This document shows, piece by piece, positions 1 to 7,047 of a DNA stretch of 8,262 nucleotides; positions within the stretch are counted from its first letter, which is position 1, and every line of letters begins with the position of its first letter. Origin of the DNA: Desulfobacula sp. (GTDB lineage: Bacteria; Desulfobacterota; Desulfobacteria; Desulfobacterales; Desulfobacteraceae); contig JAGLFI010000042.1 in NCBI GenBank assembly GCA_023144585.1, positions 1-8,262 of the forward strand, in the 5' to 3' direction. The translations under genes and the position numbers were made by a program. The notes beneath the pieces are model-generated. The model ran no database searches. It was not told where the DNA came from and was given only the letters and a program-made list of their open reading frames with translations.

Positions 1-41
1 CATTTATATTTAAGTTTATCATGGTTCTATTGTAAGTCACT

Positions 42-73
42 ATGTTGGTCATGTCAATGACTTATATCAACAT
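42..73 (+). other. Nested hairpin in the leader region upstream of ackA
   Basis: A 6-bp outer stem (ATGTTG at 42-47 with CAACAT at 68-73) encloses a 5-bp inner stem (GTCAT at 48-52 with ATGAC at 57-61) around a 4-base loop. A 6-base bulge lies on the 3' side only. An alternative pairing, AAGTCA (34-39) with TGACTT (58-63), competes with it. The rest of bases 1-178 contains no gene I can support: all forward frames there hit stops early. The element could be an operator, the remains of a terminator from an upstream gene, or chance in AT-rich DNA. There is no U-tract, so a simple terminator reading is weak. Confidence 0.25.
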
Positions 74-178
74 GCTCTTATCACGCCGACCCGGCATATG
101 AAATCAATTTTTCTTGCATCTTCATATATCAAACGATATGAGTTATATTATTTTTTTCACTTTAAACGGATATTTACC

Positions 179-1420
179 ATGTTAGAAACGACACGCATAA
201 AAAAGATAAAAATTCTCGTCCTCAACTCAGGCAGTTCCTCCTTAAAATTTCAACTTTTTGATATAAAAAACTTTCACCTCCTGGCCTCGGGACTGGTGGA
301 ACAGATCGGTGAGAAACACAGCTTTGCCCATATGAAATATGCAACCGGTATTCATCAAAAAGAAAACATCCGCCAGCCTGCCTGCCAGGACTATTCTGTT
401 GCAGATCATCAGCAGGCCATTGAGATTATGTTTGACATGCTGAAAGAAAGCAGCTGTCTTACCAGGATGGAGGAGCTGGCAGGAATCGGTCACCGGGTCG
501 TACACGGAGGGGAGGATTTTCATGATCCGGTTCTCATTAATGATCAGGTTATCGCCACCATCGAAAGGCTTATCCCTTTGGCTCCCCTGCATAATCCAGC
601 CAACCTTACCGGCATAAGGGTGACAAAACAAAGGTCTCCTGAAATCCCACAGGTGGCAGTATTTGACACCTCTTGCCATCAATCAATTCCTGGACACGCC
701 TATATTTACGGTCTGCCCTATACCCTTTATGAGAAACAACAGGTCCGGCGGTATGGTTTTCACGGCACCTCACATCATTATGTTGTACAACAGGCGGCCA
801 TTTATCTTGATAAAAAAATTTCAAAGCTGAAATTAATTTCTCTCCACCTTGGCAATGGAACCAGTGCTGCAGCAATCCAGTATGGAAAATCCATTGATAC
901 CTCCATGGGCATGACGCCTTTGGAGGGACTTATCATGGGAACCCGATGTGGTGATATTGATCCTGCCATTCCCTTTTATCTGGCTCGGGAAACCGGAATG
1001 ACACTTCAGGAAATAGAGGACCTGTTAAATAAGCGAAGCGGTCTTAAAGGGATCTGCGGCCAAAATGATATGCGTGCCGTTGTTAAGCAGGCTGCAAAAG
1101 GTGATGCCGGGTCAGAACTGGCTATCCGCATTTTCTGTTATCACATAAAAAAATATATCGGCGCATATATGGCTGCCCTGAATGGTATTGATGCCATTAT
1201 TTTTACTGGAGGAATCGGTGAAAATTCCAATCTGATCCGTGAGCGTTCCTGTGAAAACCTGCAAAATCTTGGCGTCGATATTGACCCTGTAAAAAATAAT
1301 GCCTCCTCAAATAAAATCAGAGGAATTCACTGCGACCTGGCTCAAGTAAAAGTCCTGGTGATCCCCACCAATGAGGAACTTGCAATTGCCATGCAGACCG
1401 TGAAGCTTGTTCACCCATAA
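179..1420 (+). CDS. ackA: Acetate kinase
   Basis: This is a 413-residue cytoplasmic acetate kinase that interconverts acetate + ATP and acetyl phosphate + ADP. It belongs to the ASKHA sugar kinase/Hsp70/actin fold, and the family is usually about 400 residues. The start at 179 places the conserved VLNSGSSSLKFQLFD block at residues 14-28. A longer frame beginning at 98 would add 27 poorly conserved residues and has no better ribosome site, whereas CGGA sits 8 bases before 179. Visible active-site residues are N16 and the Ser cluster 19-21, R106 in GHRVVHGGE, D163 in FDTSCH, H195 in RYGFHGTSH, R256 in GTRCGDIDP, FTGGIGEN at 342-349 and E399 in TNEE. FDTSCH has Cys where Phe is common, which I read as variation rather than loss. 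No pta gene is adjacent. In an acetate-producing or acetate-using anaerobe the enzyme would serve substrate-level phosphorylation or acetate activation. Identification is firm. Confidence 0.97.
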   Translation: MLETTRIKKIKILVLNSGSSSLKFQLFDIKNFHLLASGLVEQIGEKHSFAHMKYATGIHQKENIRQPACQDYSVADHQQAIEIMFDMLKESSCLTRMEELAGIGHRVVHGGEDFHDPVLINDQVIATIERLIPLAPLHNPANLTGIRVTKQRSPEIPQVAVFDTSCHQSIPGHAYIYGLPYTLYEKQQVRRYGFHGTSHHYVVQQAAIYLDKKISKLKLISLHLGNGTSAAAIQYGKSIDTSMGMTPLEGLIMGTRCGDIDPAIPFYLARETGMTLQEIEDLLNKRSGLKGICGQNDMRAVVKQAAKGDAGSELAIRIFCYHIKKYIGAYMAALNGIDAIIFTGGIGENSNLIRERSCENLQNLGVDIDPVKNNASSNKIRGIHCDLAQVKVLVIPTNEELAIAMQTVKLVHP

Positions 1421-1488
1421 GATGAATCCACTTACCCTTATCCTGATGTCTCCATACTAATTGAAAGCACTTTTGCAATGGTCCGGGG

Positions 1489-1517
1489 TTTACAAAAGAA
1501 GTACCGGGTCTTATATT
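1489..1517 (+). promoter_or_regulatory. Sigma70-type promoter for the rdgB operon
   Basis: TTTACA (1489-1494, 5 of 6 matches to TTGACA) and TATATT (1512-1517, 5 of 6 matches to TATAAT) are separated by exactly 17 bases. Transcription would begin near 1524, leaving a leader of about 34 bases before the proposed rdgB start at 1558. The spacing, the match quality and the position in a 137-base gap after ackA make this the best promoter candidate in the window. It implies that the five genes downstream can be expressed separately from ackA. Confidence 0.6.
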
Positions 1518-1546
1518 ATCCCGAAATCAACTCAAACAAAAAATGT

Positions 1547-1550
1547 GGAG
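1547..1550 (+). promoter_or_regulatory. Ribosome binding site (GGAG) that decides the rdgB start
   Basis: GGAG at 1547-1550 lies 7 bases before the TTG at 1558, which is ideal spacing. It cannot serve the in-frame ATG at 1543 because it lies downstream of that codon, and nothing upstream of 1543 resembles a ribosome site (only CAAACAAAAA). This favours initiation at TTG 1558. Confidence 0.6.
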
Positions 1551-1557
1551 CAAATCA

Positions 1558-2208
1558 TTGAAACAGATAATCGTGCTTGCAACCAGAAACAAGGGTAAAA
1601 CAAGGGAAATCAATGCGCTTTTAAAAGGCTCTCCCATTGAAATCAAAAACCTTGATGATTTCGGTCCCATTCCTGAAGTCATTGAAGATGGAGAAACCTT
1701 TGATGACAATGCATATAAAAAAGCCTCCTTTACAGCAAAAATTTTAGGATACCCTGCCATGGCTGATGATTCCGGGCTTTGTGTTGAAGCTCTTGATGGT
1801 GCACCAGGGGTCTATTCTGCCAGATATGCCGGAGACAATGCCTCGGATGCAGACAATGTAAAAAAAATGCTGAATGACTTAGAGGGTAAAAAGAACCGGA
1901 ATGCTGCTTTTAAGTGTGTGATTTTCATTGCAGTTCCCACCGGTGCTGCATTAACCTATGAAGGGGAATGCAAGGGTATTCTTACAAAAGAGCCCATTGG
2001 TGACAACGGGTTTGGATATGATCCCCTCTTTTTTTATCCTGAGTTTAATAAGACCTTTGCCCAGCTGACCATCAAAGAAAAAGGGCAGGTCAGCCACCGG
2101 GGCAAAGCATTAAAAGAAATTGCAGGTGAAATTGACAAAATCATTAAATGGATTGACATGAACATGCCAATATTTCAACCTGTTGAATGCAAAGGGGATA
2201 AATCATGA
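1558..2208 (+). CDS. rdgB: XTP/dITP diphosphatase (non-canonical purine NTP pyrophosphatase, RdgB/HAM1 family)
   Basis: This cytoplasmic house-cleaning enzyme hydrolyses ITP, dITP and XTP to the monophosphate and pyrophosphate, keeping deaminated purines out of DNA and RNA. With the TTG start at 1558 the protein has 216 residues and begins MKQIIVLATRNKGK, matching the usual family N-terminus. Starting at ATG 1543 would add five residues (MWSKS) without a ribosome site. Family motifs are the nucleotide-binding TRNKGK (9-14), an EDGETFDDNA segment (43-52), MADDSGL with the catalytic Asp pair (68-74), GAPGVYSARYAG (81-92), GDNGFGYDPLF (148-158) and SHRGKAL (179-185). The C-terminus runs about 15 residues past the typical end. 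Its last four bases overlap the next start (ATGA), so translation is probably coupled to the nitroreductase. Function is firm; the start is a reasoned choice. Confidence 0.94.
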   Translation: MKQIIVLATRNKGKTREINALLKGSPIEIKNLDDFGPIPEVIEDGETFDDNAYKKASFTAKILGYPAMADDSGLCVEALDGAPGVYSARYAGDNASDADNVKKMLNDLEGKKNRNAAFKCVIFIAVPTGAALTYEGECKGILTKEPIGDNGFGYDPLFFYPEFNKTFAQLTIKEKGQVSHRGKALKEIAGEIDKIIKWIDMNMPIFQPVECKGDKS

Positions 2209-2792
2209 ACCCATCATCTTTTAGAAACCTTGTAAAAGAAAATAGATCCTGCCGGCGGTTTGACAACGCCCATAAAATTGATGAAAAGACTTTAAGAGAC
2301 CTGGTTGACCTTGCCAGGAACTGTGCCTCGGCTGCCAATATGCAGCCCTTGAAATATGTGATTTGCCGTGATGAAAATAAAAACAAAGAAATCTTTTCCT
2401 GTCTTGGCTGGGCTGCATATTTAAAAGACTGGAAAGGTCCTGTAAAAGAAGAAAGACCGTCTGCCTATATCATCATCATGGGGGATCACACTATTTCCGA
2501 CAAATTCTGGTGTGACCACGGCATCACAGCCCAGACCATGCTCCTGGGTGCAAGGACCATGGGGCTTGGCGGGTGCATGTTCGGCTCCATTAATATCAAA
2601 AGACTCAAAGCCTCTCTGGATATCGGAAAACACCTTGAGCCCAAACTGGTAGTGGCTTTGGGAAAACCTGTTGAGAAAATCCAGATTGATGAATTAAATG
2701 AAGACGGGGATATCAAATACTGGCGGGATAAAGACCAGGTTCACCATGTCCCTAAAAGAAAATTGTCCGACATTATAACGGGTTCATGGTAA
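2205..2792 (+). CDS. Nitroreductase family protein (FMN-dependent oxidoreductase)
   Basis: This is a 195-residue single-domain protein of the FMN-binding nitroreductase fold, normally a cytoplasmic homodimer that uses NAD(P)H to reduce nitro compounds, quinones or flavins. Visible features are the N-terminal RSCRRF (14-19), which contacts the FMN phosphate, SAANMQP (42-48) with the Asn/Gln typical of the isoalloxazine site, the helix ending in GLGGCMFG (120-127), and ALGKPVE (151-157) near the C-terminus. AGGGG (2193-2197) lies 7 bases before the ATG, and the start overlaps the rdgB stop by 4 bases. The stop overlaps the next gene by 7 bases. The fold also includes dehalogenases and flavin-handling enzymes, so the substrate cannot be read from sequence. 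The operon position beside a radical SAM enzyme hints at, but does not prove, a more specific redox role. There is no signal peptide or membrane segment. Confidence 0.9.
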   Translation: MNPSSFRNLVKENRSCRRFDNAHKIDEKTLRDLVDLARNCASAANMQPLKYVICRDENKNKEIFSCLGWAAYLKDWKGPVKEERPSAYIIIMGDHTISDKFWCDHGITAQTMLLGARTMGLGGCMFGSINIKRLKASLDIGKHLEPKLVVALGKPVEKIQIDELNEDGDIKYWRDKDQVHHVPKRKLSDIITGSW

Positions 2793-4489
2793 AACAAAAA
2801 AAAATTCTTCTTGTAAATCCCTCCTGCCTTGACGAAAGAATTTCAGGGGAGGATGCCGGTATTGTTCCCATAGGACTTTACTATATTGCAGCACTTCTGA
2901 TGGAAAACGGATTTGACACAAAAATCATCAATCTGGCTGATAGCAAGGATGATCCTGTTAAAGCGTTCAAGAAATATATCACAATCGAACAGCCGGATAT
3001 TATTGGATTTCCCGTGATCAACCCGAACCGCTGGAATGCAATGGATTGTGCCGGGGCTGCCAGACAGATCCTTCCTGATATCATCATTATTTTTGGCGGG
3101 CCTGCACCCACATTTCTTGCTGACCATCTCTTAAATGCCTGCCCTGATATTGATTTTATTGTTACAGGAGAGGGGGAGATCACCTTTCTTGAGCTTGTCA
3201 TAAAACTTGAGACTGATAAAAAAGGGTCTTTTGAAAATATCAATGGTATTGTCTTTAAAAAAAATGACAGGGTTCTCAAGACCTCTCCAAGACGTCCTGT
3301 TAAAGAACTTGATACCCTGGTTCATCCTTCAAAATATTTTGTATATCAGCACCTTGCCATGTCACGGGGCTGTCCCGGAAAATGCACCTTTTGCGGATCT
3401 CCCAGATTCTGGGGAAACTCAAATATAAGGTTTCATTCCCCCGGGTGGTTTTCAGATGAGATACAAAATCTGGTCAAAAACGGTGTCACCCATTTTTATA
3501 TTTCAGATGATACCTTTACAATGGATAAGCAACGGGTAATTGAGTTTTGCAATCTGATTATTGACAGAAAGCTTTACATCACCTGGAACGCCATTTCAAG
3601 GGTGGATTATATTGATGCAGACATTCTTTTTGCCATGCGAAAGGCCGGGTGCAACCAGTTAAGTTTCGGTGTTGAATCAGGATCTGAAAAAATCCGGAAA
3701 ACACTTGGCAAACCCATAAAACAAGAAAAAATCATAACAGCTTTCTCCCTGACCGCATCCTATGGCATACTGCCCCGGGCCTACTTTATTTACGGTTCAC
3801 CCGGCGAAACAGACAAGACCATACAGGAAAGCATTGACCTTTTAAATGCCATCCGGCCCTTAAGTGCCATATTTTATATGCTTGTGATTTTCCCAGGGAC
3901 CCATCTGTATCAATCTGCAGTCACTAAACACCTGGTGACGGATGACGTCTGGCATCAAAAAATAGAAGACCTGCCATGGTTTGAAATGGATGACCTTCTT
4001 GATTTCACCAAGGTTAAATCATTTGGCGACGGTTTAAGGTCTGAATTTTATAATAACCTTGATACATTTGCCCAAAAAATAGAGCTTGTGGACATAAAAG
4101 AATTAGCCCCTTTTCATGCTGATTTCCTGTCAAGACTTGCCATGACATTTTCCCATGGCGAATATGCCGGCGACACCCGGATAAAAAACCAGGACAAAAC
4201 AACAAAATTATTGTATGACAGGGCATTGTCGTACACACCGAATTCTACAACATTTTTAGGGCTTGCCATGCTGCTGCAAAAGCAAGAACGGTTTAAAAAG
4301 GCCATCTCCGTACTGAAAAAAGGACTGGATTATTCGCCTAAAAATAAAAATTTAAATATCTGTATGGGGATTAACCTGATGAATACGGGTCAATTTAAAG
4401 CTGCTCTGAAATTCTTTGAAAAATTCAGGGAACATCCGGAAACAAACCAATACATCAATATTTGTTATCAAAAGATATCAGGACACTAA
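2786..4489 (+). CDS. B12-binding-type radical SAM protein with C-terminal TPR repeats
   Basis: This is a 567-residue cytoplasmic protein. Residues 5-140 form a Rossmann-like cobalamin-binding-type domain, with KKILLVNPS at the start, GLYYIAALL (30-38), IIFGGPAPT (101-109) and VTGEGE (126-131). Residues 190-375 form the radical SAM barrel, with the [4Fe-4S] ligands C196, C200 and C203 in RGCPGKCTFC, FGVESGSEKIRKTLGK (294-309) and YGSPGETD (336-343). About 474-560 contains two to three TPR-like helix pairs, including LGLAMLLQKQERFKKAISVL, suggesting a protein partner. The canonical DxHxxG base-off cobalamin motif is not visible in the N-terminal domain, so B12 may bind base-on or not at all. 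The start overlaps the nitroreductase stop by 7 bases and has only a weak ribosome site, consistent with translational coupling. Related proteins include methyltransferases and cyclisation enzymes. The substrate is unknown. Confidence 0.9.
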   Translation: MVKQKKILLVNPSCLDERISGEDAGIVPIGLYYIAALLMENGFDTKIINLADSKDDPVKAFKKYITIEQPDIIGFPVINPNRWNAMDCAGAARQILPDIIIIFGGPAPTFLADHLLNACPDIDFIVTGEGEITFLELVIKLETDKKGSFENINGIVFKKNDRVLKTSPRRPVKELDTLVHPSKYFVYQHLAMSRGCPGKCTFCGSPRFWGNSNIRFHSPGWFSDEIQNLVKNGVTHFYISDDTFTMDKQRVIEFCNLIIDRKLYITWNAISRVDYIDADILFAMRKAGCNQLSFGVESGSEKIRKTLGKPIKQEKIITAFSLTASYGILPRAYFIYGSPGETDKTIQESIDLLNAIRPLSAIFYMLVIFPGTHLYQSAVTKHLVTDDVWHQKIEDLPWFEMDDLLDFTKVKSFGDGLRSEFYNNLDTFAQKIELVDIKELAPFHADFLSRLAMTFSHGEYAGDTRIKNQDKTTKLLYDRALSYTPNSTTFLGLAMLLQKQERFKKAISVLKKGLDYSPKNKNLNICMGINLMNTGQFKAALKFFEKFREHPETNQYINICYQKISGH

Positions 4490-4490
4490 C

Positions 4491-6263
4491 ATGACCGAAA
4501 AAACCAATTATAAACTTGCCAATATTCAAAAAAAAGAAATGAAACTTCGGGCAGTACGCCATGAAATCCTTGTCAGTGAATCTGAAAAATCTCTGGATAT
4601 AATCCTCGATGCCCCGGCACCGGTCACACTGGTACAGTCTTTTCCAGACCAGGATCTCTATTATCTCATGCACAAAATCGGTGCAGATGATTTTATTCCA
4701 GTTCTTTCCATGGCCACATCAGAACAATGGGAATATATTCTGGATGTGGAAGTCTGGAACACTGACCGGATTGACCTTGAATATATGACAAAAACATTTG
4801 ATCTGCTTTTCCAGGCTGATCCCAAAAGGCTTTTACGATGGATCATTAAGGAAAAACCTGATTTTTTTGAATTTTACCTGTTTAAGAACATGGAGATCTA
4901 CGTCAGGGAGCATGATGATCTGCCTCCACAAGATTTTGAAGATTATATTACCATTGATGACAAATTTTATTTCAGGTTTCCTGATAAACCCCGAAAGATT
5001 GATGAGGCCCCAGATGGAGACAATGGCGAGGATATGTCCAAACCCGGGAACAAACAGGAAGCCTGGGAATTAATCGAGAAAATGGTGAAAGCCGTGGCTG
5101 AAATGGATCTGTCGGTATTTCATGGACTTTTGCTTGAAACCAAAGGCGTACTGCCGGCTGAAGTTGAAGAAGAGCAGTTCAGGCTTAAAAACCTGCGGCT
5201 TGCCGAAAAAGGGTTTTTACCCACCCATGAAGCCATCGGCATTTACCAGCCGACCCGGCTTTCTTCTCTTCGCAAACGACCGGTTAATTCTCTATTTAAA
5301 CAAGAGCAGTTTGATCCGGATATTCCATTGCCTCCTCAGTTTTTCTCCGAGTTTATTGAAGGGGATGATCTGTTTGTAAAATCCCTTAAGTTTTTCGATC
5401 CTGACGTCATCCTTCATCTTGAGTCAGAACTTGCCGCATTGATCAATAAAATTATTTCTGCCGATAAAATAAAAGTCCAATCTAAAAAAATTCTTGAAAA
5501 AGCGATTCTAAAGGCCTGTGCCTATCTAAATCTTGGACTTGAAGTCATCCTGAAAGGAGACTGTAAACTTGAACTTGCCAGGGATGTAATCCAGGAATAC
5601 TTTCTTGAAGATATTTTCAGGACCGGTTCACGAGTCGGCATCAAGCTGAAGACAAAAGCAGCCAAATGGTTTATAAAAAGCTTCATAAATAAAAACAATC
5701 TGCCCTTAAGTTTCCTTGGAGAGGATTTCTTAGGGGTTATTGGCGGCCTTTTTCCTGACCGCCCATTGTATTATGATAATTACGCATCCGGTGGTGAATT
5801 ATATCGAAATTTCAAATCCATTTCAGATATAACCCAAACAGACAGAGCTATAGAACAGGTCATCGCCCTGGATGCAGTTTTGGACAAATTAAATGTAGAT
5901 ATTAAATCTTTTAAAGAAGGTGTATTAACCTATAAAACATTGATTCTGACCCTCTGGGCAAAAGACCGGCTGAAACTGCCACCAAATCTTGAACCCATTG
6001 ATACAATAACCTTTAAAGATTTTTTTATCGCTCTTTTTTCAAAACCTGACCCAGGCGAAATCGGCCAGATACAATTAAATGACCTGATGACCTGGACGTC
6101 TGAAACAACCAGCATAAACGAATCCAACCTGGCACAGGGATTTCTTGAAATCTTAACGGATTTAATCAAAGAACTTAAAGAAGAATACGGCGCAGTTGAT
6201 CCGAAAAATATTGATCCCAGATTCATCCCCCATTTTCTTTTGCATGAAAGAAAAAAGAAATAA
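4491..6263 (+). CDS. DUF6178-like protein of unknown function
   Basis: This 590-residue soluble protein has no catalytic motif I recognise. I believe it belongs to the DUF6178 family, which I associate with Desulfobacterota; that rests on overall resemblance and memory, not a search. The start at 4491 follows the radical SAM stop by one base and has AGGA (4480-4483) 7 bases upstream. A longer frame from 4416 would run inside the preceding gene. The N-terminal region (about 1-165) is rich in acidic and aromatic residues, including DQDLYYLMHKIGADDFIPVL (54-73) and RLLRWIIKEKPDFFEFYLF (113-131). A charged, Gly/Pro-containing stretch (about 166-190) looks like a linker to a helical C-terminal part, which includes GFLPTHEAIGIYQP (241-254). 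There are almost no cysteines in the first half and no signal peptide or membrane helix. Tight linkage suggests it works with its neighbours. The role is unknown. Confidence 0.8.
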   Translation: MTEKTNYKLANIQKKEMKLRAVRHEILVSESEKSLDIILDAPAPVTLVQSFPDQDLYYLMHKIGADDFIPVLSMATSEQWEYILDVEVWNTDRIDLEYMTKTFDLLFQADPKRLLRWIIKEKPDFFEFYLFKNMEIYVREHDDLPPQDFEDYITIDDKFYFRFPDKPRKIDEAPDGDNGEDMSKPGNKQEAWELIEKMVKAVAEMDLSVFHGLLLETKGVLPAEVEEEQFRLKNLRLAEKGFLPTHEAIGIYQPTRLSSLRKRPVNSLFKQEQFDPDIPLPPQFFSEFIEGDDLFVKSLKFFDPDVILHLESELAALINKIISADKIKVQSKKILEKAILKACAYLNLGLEVILKGDCKLELARDVIQEYFLEDIFRTGSRVGIKLKTKAAKWFIKSFINKNNLPLSFLGEDFLGVIGGLFPDRPLYYDNYASGGELYRNFKSISDITQTDRAIEQVIALDAVLDKLNVDIKSFKEGVLTYKTLILTLWAKDRLKLPPNLEPIDTITFKDFFIALFSKPDPGEIGQIQLNDLMTWTSETTSINESNLAQGFLEILTDLIKELKEEYGAVDPKNIDPRFIPHFLLHERKKK

Positions 6264-6301
6264 TAATAGTAAAATAAAGGCGCTTGATATATAGACCGGA
6301 C

Positions 6302-7024
6302 ATGACTTCAAATTTCCAAAATGAAATCTGTATCAACACCTTGTCTCCCAAACCGGGGATTACCATCTGGTATGCCGGGATACCAGATATTACCCAGTCA
6401 ATTTTCAGGAAAGACAAATACCATACTTTCAGGACAGTGGTAAATGAAACATTCCAAAAAGATGATTTTACCAGACCCTTTTTAAGCGATGGAGAAATCA
6501 CCACCATCAATAGCTTCAAAGCCCTGAAAAAACAGATAGAATGGATAAGCGGCAGATATCTAATCAAAAAAATGATTCGCCACATTTTTTTGGAGGTCTT
6601 ATCCCTTGATAAAATCACACTCTCCTACCTTGAGCAGGGGGCTCCTTTTTTGACACATCATCCAGATATCCCTGTTTCACTCTCCCACAGCAACAATTAT
6701 ACGGCAGCTGCATGCTGTAAAAACAAGAGTCAAACCATTGGTGTTGATATTGAAAAGATCACAAAAAAGCCGGATGCCAATTTCATGAAAATAGCATTCA
6801 CACAAGATGAAATTTTAAACTTGAAAAATGACGCTGTTGAAATCTTTAGAGCCTGGACTATCAAAGAAGCCTATTTAAAATATATCAAAAAAGGATTTAA
6901 TGAAAGTCTTCACCGAGTGGAAGTCATCAATAATGAAATCCGGCATAATAACAAGAAAATCAATGTGGATGTTTATTCAACAATCATTTATGATAATTAT
7001 GTATTGTCCTTTGTTTCAGACTGA
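6302..7024 (+). CDS. 4'-phosphopantetheinyl transferase, Sfp type
   Basis: This enzyme moves the phosphopantetheine arm from CoA to a Ser of an acyl, peptidyl or aryl carrier protein. From ATG 6302 it has 240 residues, typical of Sfp-type monomers. Numbering here is from the alternative TTG at 6284, six codons earlier. Motifs are WISGRYLIKKMI (87-98), the CoA-contacting SLSHS (132-136), the Mg-binding D155 and E157 in IGVDIEK, and WTIKEAYLK (191-199) with E195 as third metal ligand or base and K199. All key residues are intact. The N-terminal ITIWYAGIPD (26-35) is the usual first strand. Start choice is open: AAAGG at 6276-6280 is too close (3 bases) to TTG 6284, and ATG 6302 has no clear ribosome site. 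It follows the DUF6178-like gene by 38 bases (20 if TTG) and ends the operon. No carrier protein, PKS or NRPS gene lies in the window, so its substrate is elsewhere. Confidence 0.9.
   Translation: MTSNFQNEICINTLSPKPGITIWYAGIPDITQSIFRKDKYHTFRTVVNETFQKDDFTRPFLSDGEITTINSFKALKKQIEWISGRYLIKKMIRHIFLEVLSLDKITLSYLEQGAPFLTHHPDIPVSLSHSNNYTAAACCKNKSQTIGVDIEKITKKPDANFMKIAFTQDEILNLKNDAVEIFRAWTIKEAYLKYIKKGFNESLHRVEVINNEIRHNNKKINVDVYSTIIYDNYVLSFVSD
6365..6388 (+). repeat. Perfect 9-bp hairpin within the 5' part of the phosphopantetheinyl transferase gene
   Basis: ATCTGGTAT (6365-6373) is the exact reverse complement of ATACCAGAT (6380-6388), around a 6-base loop GCCGGG. It lies about 63 bases into the coding region from ATG 6302 and encodes part of the conserved ITIWYAGIPD stretch. 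The structure could slow ribosomes or tune expression of the last operon gene, or it may simply result from the codons used. Confidence 0.5.
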
Positions 7025-7047
7025 TTTTTTCTTTAGTATTTGACCAA

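Noticed and set aside
114..142. Possible sigma70 promoter (TTGCAT-N17-TATGAG) before ackA
   Set aside because: Only 3 of 6 and 4 of 6 consensus matches in AT-rich DNA. Spacing is right, but too weak to annotate.
98..178. 27-residue N-terminal extension of acetate kinase from ATG 98
   Set aside because: The residues do not match the family N-terminus, and the length from 179 already slightly exceeds the usual size.
1462..1477. Possible sigma54 promoter (TGAAAGCACTTTTGCA) before rdgB
   Set aside because: The -12 TTGCA fits, but the near-invariant -24 GG is GA and neighbouring positions mismatch. The sigma70-type site at 1489-1517 is much better.
1505..1523. CGGG...CCCG hairpin after ackA as a terminator
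   Set aside because: Only four base pairs around an 11-base loop and no U-tract; it overlaps the -10 element.
3207..3428. Forward 73-codon frame inside the radical SAM gene
   Set aside because: It is a +1-type shadow of the radical SAM coding region, with no family resemblance and no ribosome site.
4416..4490. Upstream extension of the DUF6178-like protein
   Set aside because: It lies inside the end of the radical SAM gene, while ATG 4491 has its own AGGA site with 7-base spacing.
5930..6618. Two long minus-strand frames opposite the DUF6178-like and phosphopantetheinyl transferase genes
   Set aside because: Both are antisense to well-supported + strand genes and have no recognisable domain.
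7025..7047. T-rich stretch after the phosphopantetheinyl transferase stop as an intrinsic terminator
   Set aside because: TTTTTTCTTT follows the stop, but I found no stem of useful length before it.
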